Positions 45,321 through 54,625 are shown, counted from the first letter of the stretch. The stretch: 64,000 nt of DNA from BOG-908 sp963848205 (GCA_963848205.1 CAWKCV010000002.1:124001-188000), one strand, 5' to 3'. Notes: a model not told the origin generated them from the sequence alone. A program made the numbers and translations.

Positions 45321-46177
45321 TCCACCGCCTCCCGCACCCGCGCACGCGCCGCCTCGGACAACGGCGCAAGCGGCAGGCGCACATGGGCAGTGGTTTTGCC
45401 CAGCAAACTGGCCGCATATTTCACCGGCCCGGGATTGCTCTCGCAGAACATCGCGTCGTGCAAAGGCACCAATCGGTCCTGCATGGCAATCGCCTCGGCG
45501 ACGTCGCCCGCCTGCCAGGCTGCGTGGATGGCGGCGCAGGCGCGTGGGGCGACGTTGGCGGTGACCGAAATGCAGCCATGCCCGCCGGCGGCGAGAAAGG
45601 CGAGCACGGTGTGGTCCTCGCCGGAGAGCTGGCAGAAATCGGGGCCGCAGGCGAGGCGCGTATGCAGCGGGCGGGTAAGGTTGGCGGTCGCGTCCTTCAC
45701 CCCGACGATGCGGGGATGGCGAGCCAGGCGCGCCATCGTCTCCACGCTCATGTCGACGACGCTGCGCGGCGGAACGTTGTAGATCAGCACGGGCAAGTCG
45801 GTGGCGTCCGCGATTGCGGTGTAGTGCAGGAACAGGCCTTCCTGCGACGGCTTGTTGTAATACGGCGTGACGGCCATGACCGCGTCCGCCCCGGCCGCCT
45901 GCGCGTGCCGGGCAAGTGAGATGGCTTCCTCGGTGCTGTTGGAGCCGGCGCCGGCAATGACCGGCACGCGGCCGGCGGCGGCGCGCACGGCGATCTCGAT
46001 CGTGCGCTGGTGTTCGGCATGGCTGAGCGTCGGGCTCTCGCCGGTGGTGCCGGCGGGGACCACCCCTTGCGTGCCCTCCGCGATCTGCCATTCGACAAAG
46101 TCGCCGTAGGCGGCCTCGTCGAGGCTGCCATCTGCGCGCATCGGGGTGATCAGGGCGACGATGGACCCCTTGAACAT
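45302..46177 (-). CDS. dapA: 4-hydroxy-tetrahydrodipicolinate synthase
   Basis: Condenses pyruvate and aspartate semialdehyde in lysine/meso-DAP synthesis. 291 residues, ATG 46177. Schiff-base Lys161 in IVGVKDATANL, Tyr133 in LIYNVPPRS, the GTTGES loop and VTPYYNKPSQEGL are all in place. The end (VREAVEKILLF) is encoded by the repeat copy, slightly altering the C terminus. Same strand and 78 bp upstream of smpB, a frequent order in alphaproteobacteria. Confidence 0.97.
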   Translation of the reverse strand: MFKGSIVALITPMRADGSLDEAAYGDFVEWQIAEGTQGVVPAGTTGESPTLSHAEHQRTIEIAVRAAAGRVPVIAGAGSNSTEEAISLARHAQAAGADAVMAVTPYYNKPSQEGLFLHYTAIADATDLPVLIYNVPPRSVVDMSVETMARLARHPRIVGVKDATANLTRPLHTRLACGPDFCQLSGEDHTVLAFLAAGGHGCISVTANVAPRACAAIHAAWQAGDVAEAIAMQDRLVPLHDAMFCESNPGPVKYAASLLGKTTAHVRLPLAPLSEAARARVREAVEKILLF

Positions 46178-46231
46178 GTGGGACGCTCCGAAAGGGGGCG
46201 GAACTTAGGGGGTATGGCTTGGGGAAGGAAG

Positions 46232-46268
46232 GGAGCGCTCTTTTTTCAAAAAAGAACGCCTTGCCTTA
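46232..46268 (+). repeat. Dispersed palindromic element, outer hairpin only, between divergent starts
   Basis: GCGCTCTTTTTTCAAAAAAGAAC then GCCTTGCC. dapA and slt both start away from it. It ends 13 bp before the slt start. Confidence 0.75.
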
Positions 46269-46280
46269 TCTTCCCTGGCG

Positions 46281-48134
46281 ATGCGCGCCCTCCTCATCTT
46301 CCTCTGTCTCGCCTGCCCCGCCGCCGCGCAGACGCCCATCCTGCTGGCCCTGCGCGCCCAGCAATGGGAGGCTGCCCGGGCGCTCGCCTCGGCGCAGGAC
46401 GACCCATTGGCGACCACGCTGGTGGATTTCATCCGTCTGCTGAACCCCGGCCAGGCGCGTGCCGGCGCGTTGGCGGCTTTCATGGCGGCGCATCCCGACT
46501 GGCCCGACCGCCCGGCGCTGGAACGGCGATATGGCGAGGCGCTGGCCGACGAGCCGGCGATGAAGCTGGTGGGGCAGCTCTGCCGGCAGCATGTGCCGGT
46601 GTGGGCGCCTGCGCTGGCCCAGTGTGCGCAGGGTGCCGCGTTGGAAGGCGACAAAATTTCGGCCGCGCGGTGGGCGCGCGCGGCTTGGGTCTCGGGCCTG
46701 GCCACGCCGGAGCAGGAGGCGGATTTCCTCGCCCGCTGGCCTGGCGTGGCAAGCCCAGCCGACCAGCAGACCCGTTTCGACATGCTGGAGCGCGCCGATC
46801 CAGCAAGCGCGCGGCGGCAGATCGGGCGGATGGGCGCTGAAGCGGCGGCGCTCGCGACGGCCAGGCTGGCGTTTCGCACGGGCGATGCGGAGGCGATGGC
46901 GACGCTGGCCGCGGTGCCGGCAAGCTTGCGCGCGTCGCCCGATCTGCTGCTGGCCGAGGCGCGCTACCTGCGTCGCAGCCATGCCGACGAGGCGGCGCTG
47001 GCTTTGTGGCGCGCCGCACTGCCGCAAGCGGAGGCCGCGACACCGCAGGCAGGCCGTGCCGCGTTCTGGGCCGAGCGCGATGCGCTGGCGCGCGACCTGC
47101 TGGCCGACGGGCGTGCAGCGGACGCTGCACTGCTGGCGGACGATGCGAACCTCGCCCCGGACCAGGCGGTGGATTCGGTGTTCCTGGTCGGCTGGATCAC
47201 GCTGCAACGGCTGCACGATCCTGCGCGGGCCGTGGCGAAGTTCACGGCGCTGGCTGACATGTCGCATTCGGCGATCACCCAGGCGCGAGCGTATTACTGG
47301 CTCGGCCGTGCAAGCGGCGGTGCGGCACGGCAGGCTGCCTACATGCGCGCCTCCGGCTGGCCGCTCACGTTTTATGGGCAGTTGGCGGCGCGCGCGCTGG
47401 GGTTGGACGGCCCCGCATTGGCCACGCGTATCGCTGCCCAGCAAGACCCGGCGGTGCCGGAGGGCGAGGCGGCGGCGTTTGCGCGCTCGGAGCCGGCGCG
47501 GGCGGCGAGCATTCTGGCGGCCTGGGAAGATGAGCGTCGCGGCGCCGATTTTCTGAGTGCGGCGATACAGAAGCCGGCCAGCCTGGGCACGCGCGTTGCG
47601 GCGGCGCGGCTGGCGTTGCGGCTGGGATTGCCGGATGTGGCCGTGGCGGCGGCCAGGCTGGCCGGGCGCGATGGCTTTGTGCTCGCGCAGGAGGGCTGGC
47701 CGAAACCGTTTGTGCCGCCGTCCGCCGCCGTGCGGCCGGCGTTGGTGCTGGGGGTGATGCGGCAGGAGAGCAGCTTCGATCCCAAGGCTGCGAGTTCGGC
47801 CGGCGCGCATGGCCTGATGCAGTTGATGCCGGCGACGGCCGGCCAGCTTGCCCGCGCGCTGAGCGCGCCGGCGGGGCCGCTCACCGATCCGGATGTCAAC
47901 ATGCGTCTGGGCAGCGCGTATCTGGGTGACCTGCTGGCGCAATTTCCGGCGTGCGAGGCGTGCGCGATTGCGGCGTATAATGCGGGGCCCCACCGGGTGC
48001 ATGGTTGGATTGCCGCGATTGGCACACCGGCTCCGGGCGAGGCGACAATCGACTGGATCGAGGGGCTGCCGTTCGGCGAGACGCGCAATTACGTCGAGCG
48101 CGTGATGGAAAACACGGTCGTCTATGGCGGCTGA
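46281..48134 (+). CDS. slt: Soluble lytic murein transglycosylase
   Basis: Cleaves the glycan backbone of peptidoglycan in the periplasm, 617 residues. The first 16-17 residues are a signal peptide ending AAA. A long alpha-helical U domain with TPR-like repeats (to about residue 470) is followed by the lysozyme-like catalytic domain: Glu496 in VMRQESSFDPKA, GLMQLMPATA, AYNAGPHRV and the late ETRNYVERVM. ATG 46281. Its end overlaps the next gene. Confidence 0.93.
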   Translation: MRALLIFLCLACPAAAQTPILLALRAQQWEAARALASAQDDPLATTLVDFIRLLNPGQARAGALAAFMAAHPDWPDRPALERRYGEALADEPAMKLVGQLCRQHVPVWAPALAQCAQGAALEGDKISAARWARAAWVSGLATPEQEADFLARWPGVASPADQQTRFDMLERADPASARRQIGRMGAEAAALATARLAFRTGDAEAMATLAAVPASLRASPDLLLAEARYLRRSHADEAALALWRAALPQAEAATPQAGRAAFWAERDALARDLLADGRAADAALLADDANLAPDQAVDSVFLVGWITLQRLHDPARAVAKFTALADMSHSAITQARAYYWLGRASGGAARQAAYMRASGWPLTFYGQLAARALGLDGPALATRIAAQQDPAVPEGEAAAFARSEPARAASILAAWEDERRGADFLSAAIQKPASLGTRVAAARLALRLGLPDVAVAAARLAGRDGFVLAQEGWPKPFVPPSAAVRPALVLGVMRQESSFDPKAASSAGAHGLMQLMPATAGQLARALSAPAGPLTDPDVNMRLGSAYLGDLLAQFPACEACAIAAYNAGPHRVHGWIAAIGTPAPGEATIDWIEGLPFGETRNYVERVMENTVVYGG

Positions 48135-49794
48135 CGCGGCGAGTTTGCGGGCGGGCGTGCTGGCGTTGCAAAATGGGCGGCTGGCGGATGCGGAGCGGTT
48201 CTGCCGCAAAGCGCTGCGGGGCGCGCCGGACGATACGGACGCGCTGCATATGCTGGGCATCGTGCAGCTACAATTGAGACAGCCGGCGCGGGCGCTGGGG
48301 TTTTTCGAACGCGCGCTGCGCGGTCGGAATTTGCCTTCGCAGCTTCATAACAATCATGCGACGGCGTTGAATGCGTTGAGCCGGCCGGAAGAGGCGCTCG
48401 CGAGCCTCGACCGTGCGCTGGCGGTAGCGCCGAACGATGCAGTGCTGCACTATAACAGTGGCAATACGCTGATGGCGCTGCGGCGTAACGAGGATGCGCT
48501 GGCCGCGTTCGGGCGCGCGCTGGAATTATCGCCCGGCATGTCGCAGGCGTGGCAAAACCGGTCGATCGTGGAGATACGGCTGGGGTTGAGCGAGGCCGCG
48601 CTGGCGAGCAGCGACCGGCTGGTGGCGCTGCTGCCTGGCAATGCGGCAGCGCGCGAGACGCGTGGCGAAGCGCTGCTGGCGCTGGAACGGCCGGCAGAGG
48701 CGGTGGCGGAATTCGAAGCGGCGTCGGCGAGTGCGGAAAACGCGTCGGTTGCGTATTTGAACAAGGCCTATGCGCTGAGCGTGACCGGGCGAATCGACGA
48801 AGCTTTGGTGGCGATCGATCGTGCGATCGAGGAGGACCTTGAGAATGCACTGGCGCGTTTCAATGCCGCCTGCCTGCGGCTTTCGGTGGGCGACTACGCA
48901 CGCGGCTGGCGCGATTACGAATGGAGATGGCGCAAGCCGGACTCGGCGGCACATGCGCGTGGGTTCGCGCAGCCTTTGTGGCTGGGCCAGGAGGATGTGC
49001 GAGGTGCGACGATCTTGCTGCATGGCGAGCAGGGGTTCGGCGACAGTATCCAGTTCTGCAGGTATGCGCCGCTGCTGGCGGCGCGGGGCGCGCGTGTTGT
49101 GCTGGAGGTGCCGCGCCCGCTCATTCCGCTCATGCGGACGCTCGATGGCGTGAGCGGATTGCTGGCACGCGGCGAGGCGTTGCCGGACTTTCACTTTCAT
49201 TGCCCGCTGATGTCGCTGCCGCTGGCGTTCGGCACCGAGTCGGGCAGCATACCGTGGGCGGGGCCATATCTTGCGGCCGATCCGGCGCGTGTGGCCGCAT
49301 GGCGCGAACGGCTCGGTGGCAGCCGCAAGCCGCGCATCGGGCTTGCCTGGTCGGGCAGCAGCGCGCTGACGAACGATGCGTTCCGTTCGGCAAAGCTGCA
49401 GAGCTGGCGCGGGCTGCTTCTGCCTGAATTCGACTATGTCTGTGTGCAGAAGGATGTTCGCGCTGCGGACGCTGCCATCGCCGCGGAACTTGGGATTGGA
49501 CTGCATGCCGACGACATTGCGGATTTTGGCGATGCGGCGGCGCTGAGCGCGTGCATGGACCTGGTGATCAGCGTGGATAGCGCGCCGGCGCATGTGGCAG
49601 GTGCGCTGGGGCAACCGGTGTGGGTGATGCTGCCGTTCAATGCGGAATGGCGCTGGCTGCGCGAAGGCGAACGCACCTTTTGGTATCCGACGGCGCGCCT
49701 GTTTCGTCAGACGACGCAGCTCGATTGGGAGAGTGTCGCTGGGTGTGTGGGGCATGCATTGCGCTGCACGAACGTCTCACCCGCGCATCTATAG
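48124..49794 (+). CDS. TPR protein with GT9-like glycosyltransferase C-terminal domain
   Basis: 556 residues. The N-terminal half has about six TPR units (e.g. LALQNGRLADAERFCRKAL, LHYNSGNTLMALRRNEDALA, AYALSVTGRIDEALVAIDRA). The C-terminal part resembles the ADP-heptose transferase-type (GT9) fold of TPR-glycosyltransferases in methylotrophic and photosynthetic alphaproteobacteria: GATILLHGEQGFGDSIQFCRY, KPRIGLAWSGSSAL and DLVISVDSAPAHVAGALGQPVWVML. Cytoplasmic. ATG 48124 overlaps slt by 11 bases. It may glycosylate proteins or polysaccharide; the target is unknown. Confidence 0.82.
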   Translation: MAADAASLRAGVLALQNGRLADAERFCRKALRGAPDDTDALHMLGIVQLQLRQPARALGFFERALRGRNLPSQLHNNHATALNALSRPEEALASLDRALAVAPNDAVLHYNSGNTLMALRRNEDALAAFGRALELSPGMSQAWQNRSIVEIRLGLSEAALASSDRLVALLPGNAAARETRGEALLALERPAEAVAEFEAASASAENASVAYLNKAYALSVTGRIDEALVAIDRAIEEDLENALARFNAACLRLSVGDYARGWRDYEWRWRKPDSAAHARGFAQPLWLGQEDVRGATILLHGEQGFGDSIQFCRYAPLLAARGARVVLEVPRPLIPLMRTLDGVSGLLARGEALPDFHFHCPLMSLPLAFGTESGSIPWAGPYLAADPARVAAWRERLGGSRKPRIGLAWSGSSALTNDAFRSAKLQSWRGLLLPEFDYVCVQKDVRAADAAIAAELGIGLHADDIADFGDAAALSACMDLVISVDSAPAHVAGALGQPVWVMLPFNAEWRWLREGERTFWYPTARLFRQTTQLDWESVAGCVGHALRCTNVSPAHL

Positions 49795-50149
49795 TCACGA
49801 ACTCCGTATTGCCAGAGACCGAGCGAGCTCATGGGTGAAAGCAGGTCGTCATGCCGCTTGTGACAGGGAAGCCGATGAGCAATCCACCTCACGGAAATAT
49901 TATCGTATGTCAACCGGCTCTGGATTTGTTAGTTTCTGTCGTCATATGAAGCGAAAACGGCTTATTATTACCCTTATTTATCTCTGTTTGTAGCAATATT
50001 GCTCGATGCTGTTCGCGCTATGGTTGTAGTGCGTGGTGTCGTCAGCTTTGGCCAATGTTCTGCAGCCAATAAAGGTTGACCGCGAACGCCCCGCGGCTGA
50101 CGGTTTTACATCCGAATTGTTCGGTGTTTGCCAACGCGGAGATCGCCTG
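49795..50149. other. 355-bp relatively AT-rich intergenic region
   Basis: No credible gene is seen. The region is markedly less GC-rich than its surroundings (for example around 49955-49990) and probably holds the promoter and leader of the secreted protein that follows. I see no clean -35/-10 pair. Confidence 0.6.
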
Positions 50150-51262
50150 ATGAGTTCGAAAACTGCATTCCTTGGCTCTGTCGCAAGCGTAATATGTCTC
50201 ACCGCTGCAAGTGCTGCCACACCGAGCCGGGTGGTGGTGCAAACGGCGCACGCGAGTGCCGGAGCTTTCGCACCGAAGTTTGCAGTGATCCAGCGCTTGC
50301 AGAGCAACATTCACGATCCGCGCAGCGCGCGCGTGGTGCCGCCGACCTGGGTGTTCAGCTACACCAACGGCGGAACGCGATTCAACGAGACGTTCATCGG
50401 GACTAATCCAGCCGGCGGGGCATCCACCACGGTGCCGATCTATATCATTCCACTCAAGCTGGTGACGAGCAGCGGAACGGTCGAGGATCCGACAGCGACC
50501 ACGCAGAATGGCGTCAGCATCATCCAGAACGTGCTGAATTCACCTGTCGTGTCGAGCACGGTCGATTACAGCGAAGCCGGCACGAACATCGGGACAACCC
50601 AATATCTCGATGCATTCCAGAAGATGAATTTGTGGGGCGTGGGCGGCAGCAATAGCGGCTATCACGTGCTGCTGGGCAAGCCGACGATCGAGCCGGTGCA
50701 GACACTTAACCTCACCAGCCGGCAGGGATCGGTGAAGGCGCCCTATGGCCAAAGCGTGATTGCTGCCAACATCAACACGATTGATGCAAAGATCAACACG
50801 CTCATTTCGTCGTTGGGTATTCCAAGCAACGCGTTCCCGATCTTCGTGACCGTCAATTCGTATCTCTACCAAGGCAGCTACTCGAGCGGCTGCTGCATCG
50901 GCGGCTATCACAGCGTGACTTCCGCCGGACAGCCCTATGGCATGTCGACCTACATCACGCAGACCGGCAACTTCGCGGAAGACGTCTCGGCACTGAGCCA
51001 TGAAATCGGCGAGTGGATCGACGATCCGAATACCAACAACGCTGTACCGGCCGCCTGCGGGTCCGGTGCCGTTTTGGAAAACGGTGACCCACTTGAGGGA
51101 AATGCCAATTTCGGCACCTACAATTACACGGTAGGCGGCGTGACGTGGCATTTGCAGGATCTGGTGACATTGCCGTATTTTGGCGCGCCGACCAGCACGA
51201 CGTTGGCGGGACGATCGACGTTCCAGGGCGAGTCGATCGCGTTCTGCTCCAACGGTGGTTGA
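50150..51262 (+). CDS. Secreted protein of unknown function with HEIGEW motif
   Basis: 370 residues from ATG 50150. Residues 1-22 form a signal peptide (ending AASA). The mature protein is rich in Ser, Thr, Gly and Asn, with little charge. Near residue 286 the segment ALSHEIGEWIDDP resembles a zinc-peptidase helix but lacks the second His of HExxH. A preceding double Cys (SGCCIGGYHS) and later CGSG and FCSNGG may form disulphides. Similar secreted proteins with SHE(I/V)xEW(M/I)DDP are, as far as I recall, found in Acidobacteria and Burkholderia and remain uncharacterised. The gene and upstream gap are less GC-rich than the neighbours, suggesting acquisition. Confidence 0.7.
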   Translation: MSSKTAFLGSVASVICLTAASAATPSRVVVQTAHASAGAFAPKFAVIQRLQSNIHDPRSARVVPPTWVFSYTNGGTRFNETFIGTNPAGGASTTVPIYIIPLKLVTSSGTVEDPTATTQNGVSIIQNVLNSPVVSSTVDYSEAGTNIGTTQYLDAFQKMNLWGVGGSNSGYHVLLGKPTIEPVQTLNLTSRQGSVKAPYGQSVIAANINTIDAKINTLISSLGIPSNAFPIFVTVNSYLYQGSYSSGCCIGGYHSVTSAGQPYGMSTYITQTGNFAEDVSALSHEIGEWIDDPNTNNAVPAACGSGAVLENGDPLEGNANFGTYNYTVGGVTWHLQDLVTLPYFGAPTSTTLAGRSTFQGESIAFCSNGG

Positions 51263-51275
51263 GGGCGGCGTAAGA

Positions 51276-51414
51276 GAAGCAAGCAGTTCTTTTTGAAAGA
51301 AGGACCGAAAATTTTCTGTTTCCGCGCATTTGGGGCGGCGAGGCCGGTGCTCCAGATGCGCAGGAACGAAACTTGTTTGGTTCTTTCTTTCAGGAAAGAA
51401 CTTCTTCCTTCCTC
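51276..51414. repeat. Dispersed palindromic element, head-to-head pair
   Basis: Inverted copy 51276-51323 (GCAGTTCTTTTTGAAAGAAG, GAAAATTTTC) and forward copy 51354-51414 (ACTTGTTTGG, TTCTTTCTTTCAGGAAAGAA). Spacer arms CCGCGCAT/ATGCGCAGG are complementary. Lies between convergent genes and encodes the last residues of the decarboxylase gene. Confidence 0.84.
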
Positions 51415-52373
51415 TCCACCCCCTGCAACGCCAACAAGCGCTCGAAATACGCGATCGTCCGCGTGAGCCCCTGTTCCAATGCCACGTTGGGCGTCCAACC
51501 CAATGTCGCACGCGCGAGGCCGATATCGGGGCAGCGCTGCATCGGATCGTCCTGCGGCAACGGAGCGAATACCAGGCGTGATGAAGCGCCGGTCAACGCG
51601 AGTACGCGCTCGGCGAGCTCGCGAACGGTGATCTCGTGCGGATTGCCTAGATTGACGGGCCCGGTGATCTCGTCCGGGGTTGCCATCATGCGGACGAAGC
51701 CTTCGATCAGATCGTCCACGTAGCAGAAGGCGCGTGTCTGCAAGCCGTCACCGTAGAGCGTGATATCCTGCCCGGTGAGCGCCTGAATGATGAAGTTGCT
51801 GACGACCCGGCCGTCCTGCGGGTGCATGCGCGGGCCATATGTGTTGAAGATCCGCACGACTTTGACACGCGTGCGGTGCTGGCGATGATAATCGAAAAAC
51901 AGCGTCTCCGCGCAGCGTTTGCCTTCGTCGTAGCAAGCGCGCGGACCTAGTGGATTGACGTTGCCCCGATAGGTCTCCGGCTGCGGGCTGACGGTCGGGT
52001 CGCCATAGACTTCGCTTGTGCTGGCCTGGAACACTTTGGCGCGCGTGCGTTTGGCCAGGCCCAGCATGTTGATGGCGCCGACGACGGAGGTTTTCGTCGT
52101 CTGCACCGGATCGAACTGGTAGTGGATGGGGCTTGCGGGGCAAGCCAGGTTGTAGATCTCGTCGACTTCGACGTAGAGCGGGAAGGTGATGTCGTGCCGC
52201 ATCGCCTCGAAGTTCGGGTCACCAAGCAGGTGGCCGATATTGTCTTTCGAGCCGGTGAAGTAGTTGTCGACGCAGAGGACGCTGTTGCCGTCGGCGAGCA
52301 GCCGCTGGCAGAGATGGCTGCCGAGGAAGCCGGCGCCGCCGGTCACGAGGACCCGTTTTTTGGTGATACCCAT
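51390..52373 (-). CDS. UDP-glucuronate decarboxylase (UDP-xylose synthase) family epimerase
   Basis: Extended SDR, 327 residues, converting UDP-glucuronate to UDP-xylose for surface polysaccharides. Rossmann motif VTGGAGFLGSH (10-20), DNYFTGSKDNIGHL, ACPASPIHYQ(F/Y), STSEVYGDP, and Tyr148/Lys152 in ACYDEGKRCAE; the last with RTRVKVVRIFNTYGPRM is typical of UXS. ATG 52373. The C-terminal end, GVERKEEVLS, is encoded by a repeat. Confidence 0.92.
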   Translation of the reverse strand: MGITKKRVLVTGGAGFLGSHLCQRLLADGNSVLCVDNYFTGSKDNIGHLLGDPNFEAMRHDITFPLYVEVDEIYNLACPASPIHYQFDPVQTTKTSVVGAINMLGLAKRTRAKVFQASTSEVYGDPTVSPQPETYRGNVNPLGPRACYDEGKRCAETLFFDYHRQHRTRVKVVRIFNTYGPRMHPQDGRVVSNFIIQALTGQDITLYGDGLQTRAFCYVDDLIEGFVRMMATPDEITGPVNLGNPHEITVRELAERVLALTGASSRLVFAPLPQDDPMQRCPDIGLARATLGWTPNVALEQGLTRTIAYFERLLALQGVERKEEVLS

Positions 52374-52425
52374 GTTGCCCTGCGGTTTGGTTCCTCACGT
52401 AACGGGGAACTTAGGCGCGGGATCA

Positions 52426-52542
52426 AGGCCAGGTCTTCTTTTCTGAAGAAAAGCAGCCGCTGTCGCGTGCTCGTCGTGAGCATCGCGACAGCGTTCCAAA
52501 AGTTTTTTGGTCCTTTTTTCCAAAAAAGGACTGCTTTCTTAA
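52426..52542. repeat. Dispersed palindromic element, most complete palindromic pair
   Basis: The inverted copy keeps the outer hairpin CTTCTTTTCTGAAGAAAAG but has lost its inner arm. The core folds perfectly: CGCTGTCGCG..GCTC / GAGC..CGCGACAGCG. The forward copy has CAAAAGTTTTTTGG and CCTTTTTTCCAAAAAAGG. It separates two minus-strand genes, amtB and the decarboxylase, and touches the amtB stop. Confidence 0.87.
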
Positions 52543-54071
52543 GCGGCCGTCTCTCCGTGCAGGGAAATGTCCAATCCCTCCTGCTCCTCTTCCGCATCCA
52601 CCGTCAGCCCGATGGTGAACTTCAGGGCGAACAACAGAACCAGCGAGACCACGCTGCTCCATACCAGCGTCACGGCCACGGCCTTGCACTGGATGATGAA
52701 TTGCGCGAGCGAGCCGTCCGTGCCGCCGATGGTGGCGGATGCGAAAACGCCGGTGAGCAAGGCGCCGACGATGCCGCCGATGCCGTGCACGCCGAACGTG
52801 TCGAGGCTGTCGTCATAGCCGAGCGCGTGTTTGAGGTAGGCCGCCGAGAGGAAGCAGATGACGCCGGCGGCGACACCGATGACGATGGCGCCGCCCGGCA
52901 GCACGAAGCCCGAGGCGGGCGTGATGGCGACGAGGCCCGCCACCGCGCCGGAGATGATGCCGAGCACGCTGGGTTTGCCCTTCAGCACCCACTCGGCGAA
53001 CATCCAGGCGAGGGCGGCCGCCGCGGTCGCGATCTGCGTGACAGCCATTGCCATGCCGGCGCGGCCGGTCGCACCCACGGCGGAGCCCGCGTTGAAGCCG
53101 AACCAGCCGACCCAGAGGAGCGAGGCGCCGATGACCGCGTAGGTGAGGTTATGCGGCTGCATGTTGTCGTGGCCGTAGCCGCGGCGTTTGCCCATGACCA
53201 GGCAGCACATGAGGCCCGCGATGCCGGCGTTGATATGCACCACGGTGCCGCCTGCATAGTCCAACGTGCCCATGGTGGAGAGCCAGCCGGTGGGCGCCCA
53301 CACCCAATGCGCGATCAGGCTGTAGGAGAAGATGGACCAGCCGACCATGAAGATGCACATGGCGGAGAACTTCATCCGTTCGGCGAAGGCGCCGGCGATC
53401 AGTGCCGGCGTGATGATCGCAAACGTCATCTGGAACATCATGTAGACGGATTCGGGGATGGCGTAGGGCGCGGGTGTGATGCCGGCCACGCCGTTGCCGA
53501 GCACGAAGCCGGTGTCGTCCTGCTTGGTGAAGGCCGATTCGATGCCGTGCAGCATGAAGCGCGATGCGTCGCCGAACAGGGCGTAGTACGGGAAGCCGGC
53601 GATGGCGCCGGTGGCTGGCCCGTTGGTGAACGCGATCGAGTAGCCGCACACGGTCCAGACGATGGTGATGAGGCAGCAGATGGCGAAGCTCTGCATCACG
53701 GTGGCCAGGATGTTCTTGCGGCGGACCATGCCGGCGTAGAACAGCGCCAGGCCCGGGATGGTCATCATCAGCACGAGCGCGGTGCTGGTGAGCATCCAGG
53801 CGGTGTCGCCATGGTCGTAGGCGGGTGCCTTGACCGGGCCGGCGGGGGCGGCAGGAGCCGCAGCGGCGGGCGCGGCAGCCGCGGGGGGCGTTGTTGCAGC
53901 GCCCGCTGGCGCCTGGGCAGCTGCACTTGGCGGCGCCGACGCGGCTGGCGCCGTGGCGGGAGCGGGTGCGGGCGCCTGGGCGAGTGCCGCGCCGCTCAGC
54001 AGGATGGGCGCGGCCAGCATGATAGCGGCCGCCAATCGGGCGAGTCGGGAGTTCAGGGCGGAGATGCGCAT
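52539..54071 (-). CDS. amtB: Ammonium transporter AmtB
   Basis: Trimeric ammonium channel of the Amt/Rh family. 510 residues. An N-terminal signal peptide (1-31) precedes an unusual Ala/Pro-rich linker of about 50 residues before the first helix of the conserved domain (DTAWMLTSTALVLMMTIPGL). Family motifs: DYAGGTVVHINAGIAGL, WVGWFGFNAGSA and DDSLDTFGVHGIGGIVGALLTG with the twin-His pore residues. Ends ...HGETAA. It lies 12 bp downstream of glnK, and is very likely nitrogen-regulated through GlnK binding. Confidence 0.97.
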   Translation of the reverse strand: MRISALNSRLARLAAAIMLAAPILLSGAALAQAPAPAPATAPAASAPPSAAAQAPAGAATTPPAAAAPAAAAPAAPAGPVKAPAYDHGDTAWMLTSTALVLMMTIPGLALFYAGMVRRKNILATVMQSFAICCLITIVWTVCGYSIAFTNGPATGAIAGFPYYALFGDASRFMLHGIESAFTKQDDTGFVLGNGVAGITPAPYAIPESVYMMFQMTFAIITPALIAGAFAERMKFSAMCIFMVGWSIFSYSLIAHWVWAPTGWLSTMGTLDYAGGTVVHINAGIAGLMCCLVMGKRRGYGHDNMQPHNLTYAVIGASLLWVGWFGFNAGSAVGATGRAGMAMAVTQIATAAAALAWMFAEWVLKGKPSVLGIISGAVAGLVAITPASGFVLPGGAIVIGVAAGVICFLSAAYLKHALGYDDSLDTFGVHGIGGIVGALLTGVFASATIGGTDGSLAQFIIQCKAVAVTLVWSSVVSLVLLFALKFTIGLTVDAEEEQEGLDISLHGETAA

Positions 54072-54083
54072 GTCGATGTCTCC

Positions 54084-54422
54084 TTAAAGGGCGGCTGCAT
54101 CGAGCTCGCCGGTGCGTATCCGCACGGCGCGTTCGATATCGAGCACGAAGATTTTGCCGTCACCGATCTTGCCGGTGTGGGCGGATCGCATGATCGCCTC
54201 CACCACCTGGTCCGCCAGGTTGGCCGGCACGGCGACCTCGATCTTGACCTTCGGCAGGAAACTCACGTGGTATTCGGCACCACGATAGATTTCCGTCTGT
54301 CCCTTCTGACGGCCAAATCCCTTCACCTCGGTGACGGTGAGCCCCTGCACGCCTAGCGGCGTCAGGGCTTCTCGCACGTCATCGAGCTTGAAGGGTTTGA
54401 CGATGGCGATGACCAACTTCAT
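54084..54422 (-). CDS. glnK: Nitrogen regulatory protein P-II (GlnK)
   Basis: 112-residue PII trimer subunit that blocks AmtB when nitrogen is plentiful. ATG 54422 gives the exact PII start KLVIAIVKPFKLDDVREAL. The T-loop has the uridylylation site Tyr51 in EIYRGAEYHVSFLPK, with TVTEVKGFGRQKG before and TGKIGDGKIFVLDIERAVRIRTGE, the PII signature, after. Operon with amtB; the common pattern supports NtrC control though I see no clear sigma-54 promoter. Confidence 0.97.
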   Translation of the reverse strand: MKLVIAIVKPFKLDDVREALTPLGVQGLTVTEVKGFGRQKGQTEIYRGAEYHVSFLPKVKIEVAVPANLADQVVEAIMRSAHTGKIGDGKIFVLDIERAVRIRTGELDAAAL

Positions 54423-54507
54423 CCACACGCCCTCTGGGCGGCCTGGCACTATGCGCGGCCGCAATCCGGTCGTTGCCTTTCAAGAACTGTGCCGGGCGCG
54501 GGTGAGA

Positions 54508-54556
54508 GAGAAAGCAGTCGTTTTCTGAGAAAAAAGGACCAGAAAGCTTTTGTTTC
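54508..54556 (-). repeat. Dispersed palindromic element between divergent starts
   Basis: GCAGTCGTTTTCTGAGAAAAAAGGAC then CAGAAAGCTTTTG. glnK and the hydroxylase both start away from it. Confidence 0.8.
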
Positions 54557-54625
54557 CTGGTGGTTTTGTGGGCGGCGCAGCATGCGTGCCTATATTTTGT
54601 GCGGCTGGTCGAAAAGGACGGAACT

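Noticed and set aside
54423..54507. Sigma-54 promoter for glnK-amtB
   Set aside because: GG and GC pairs upstream do not have the required 10-base spacing; I cannot support one.
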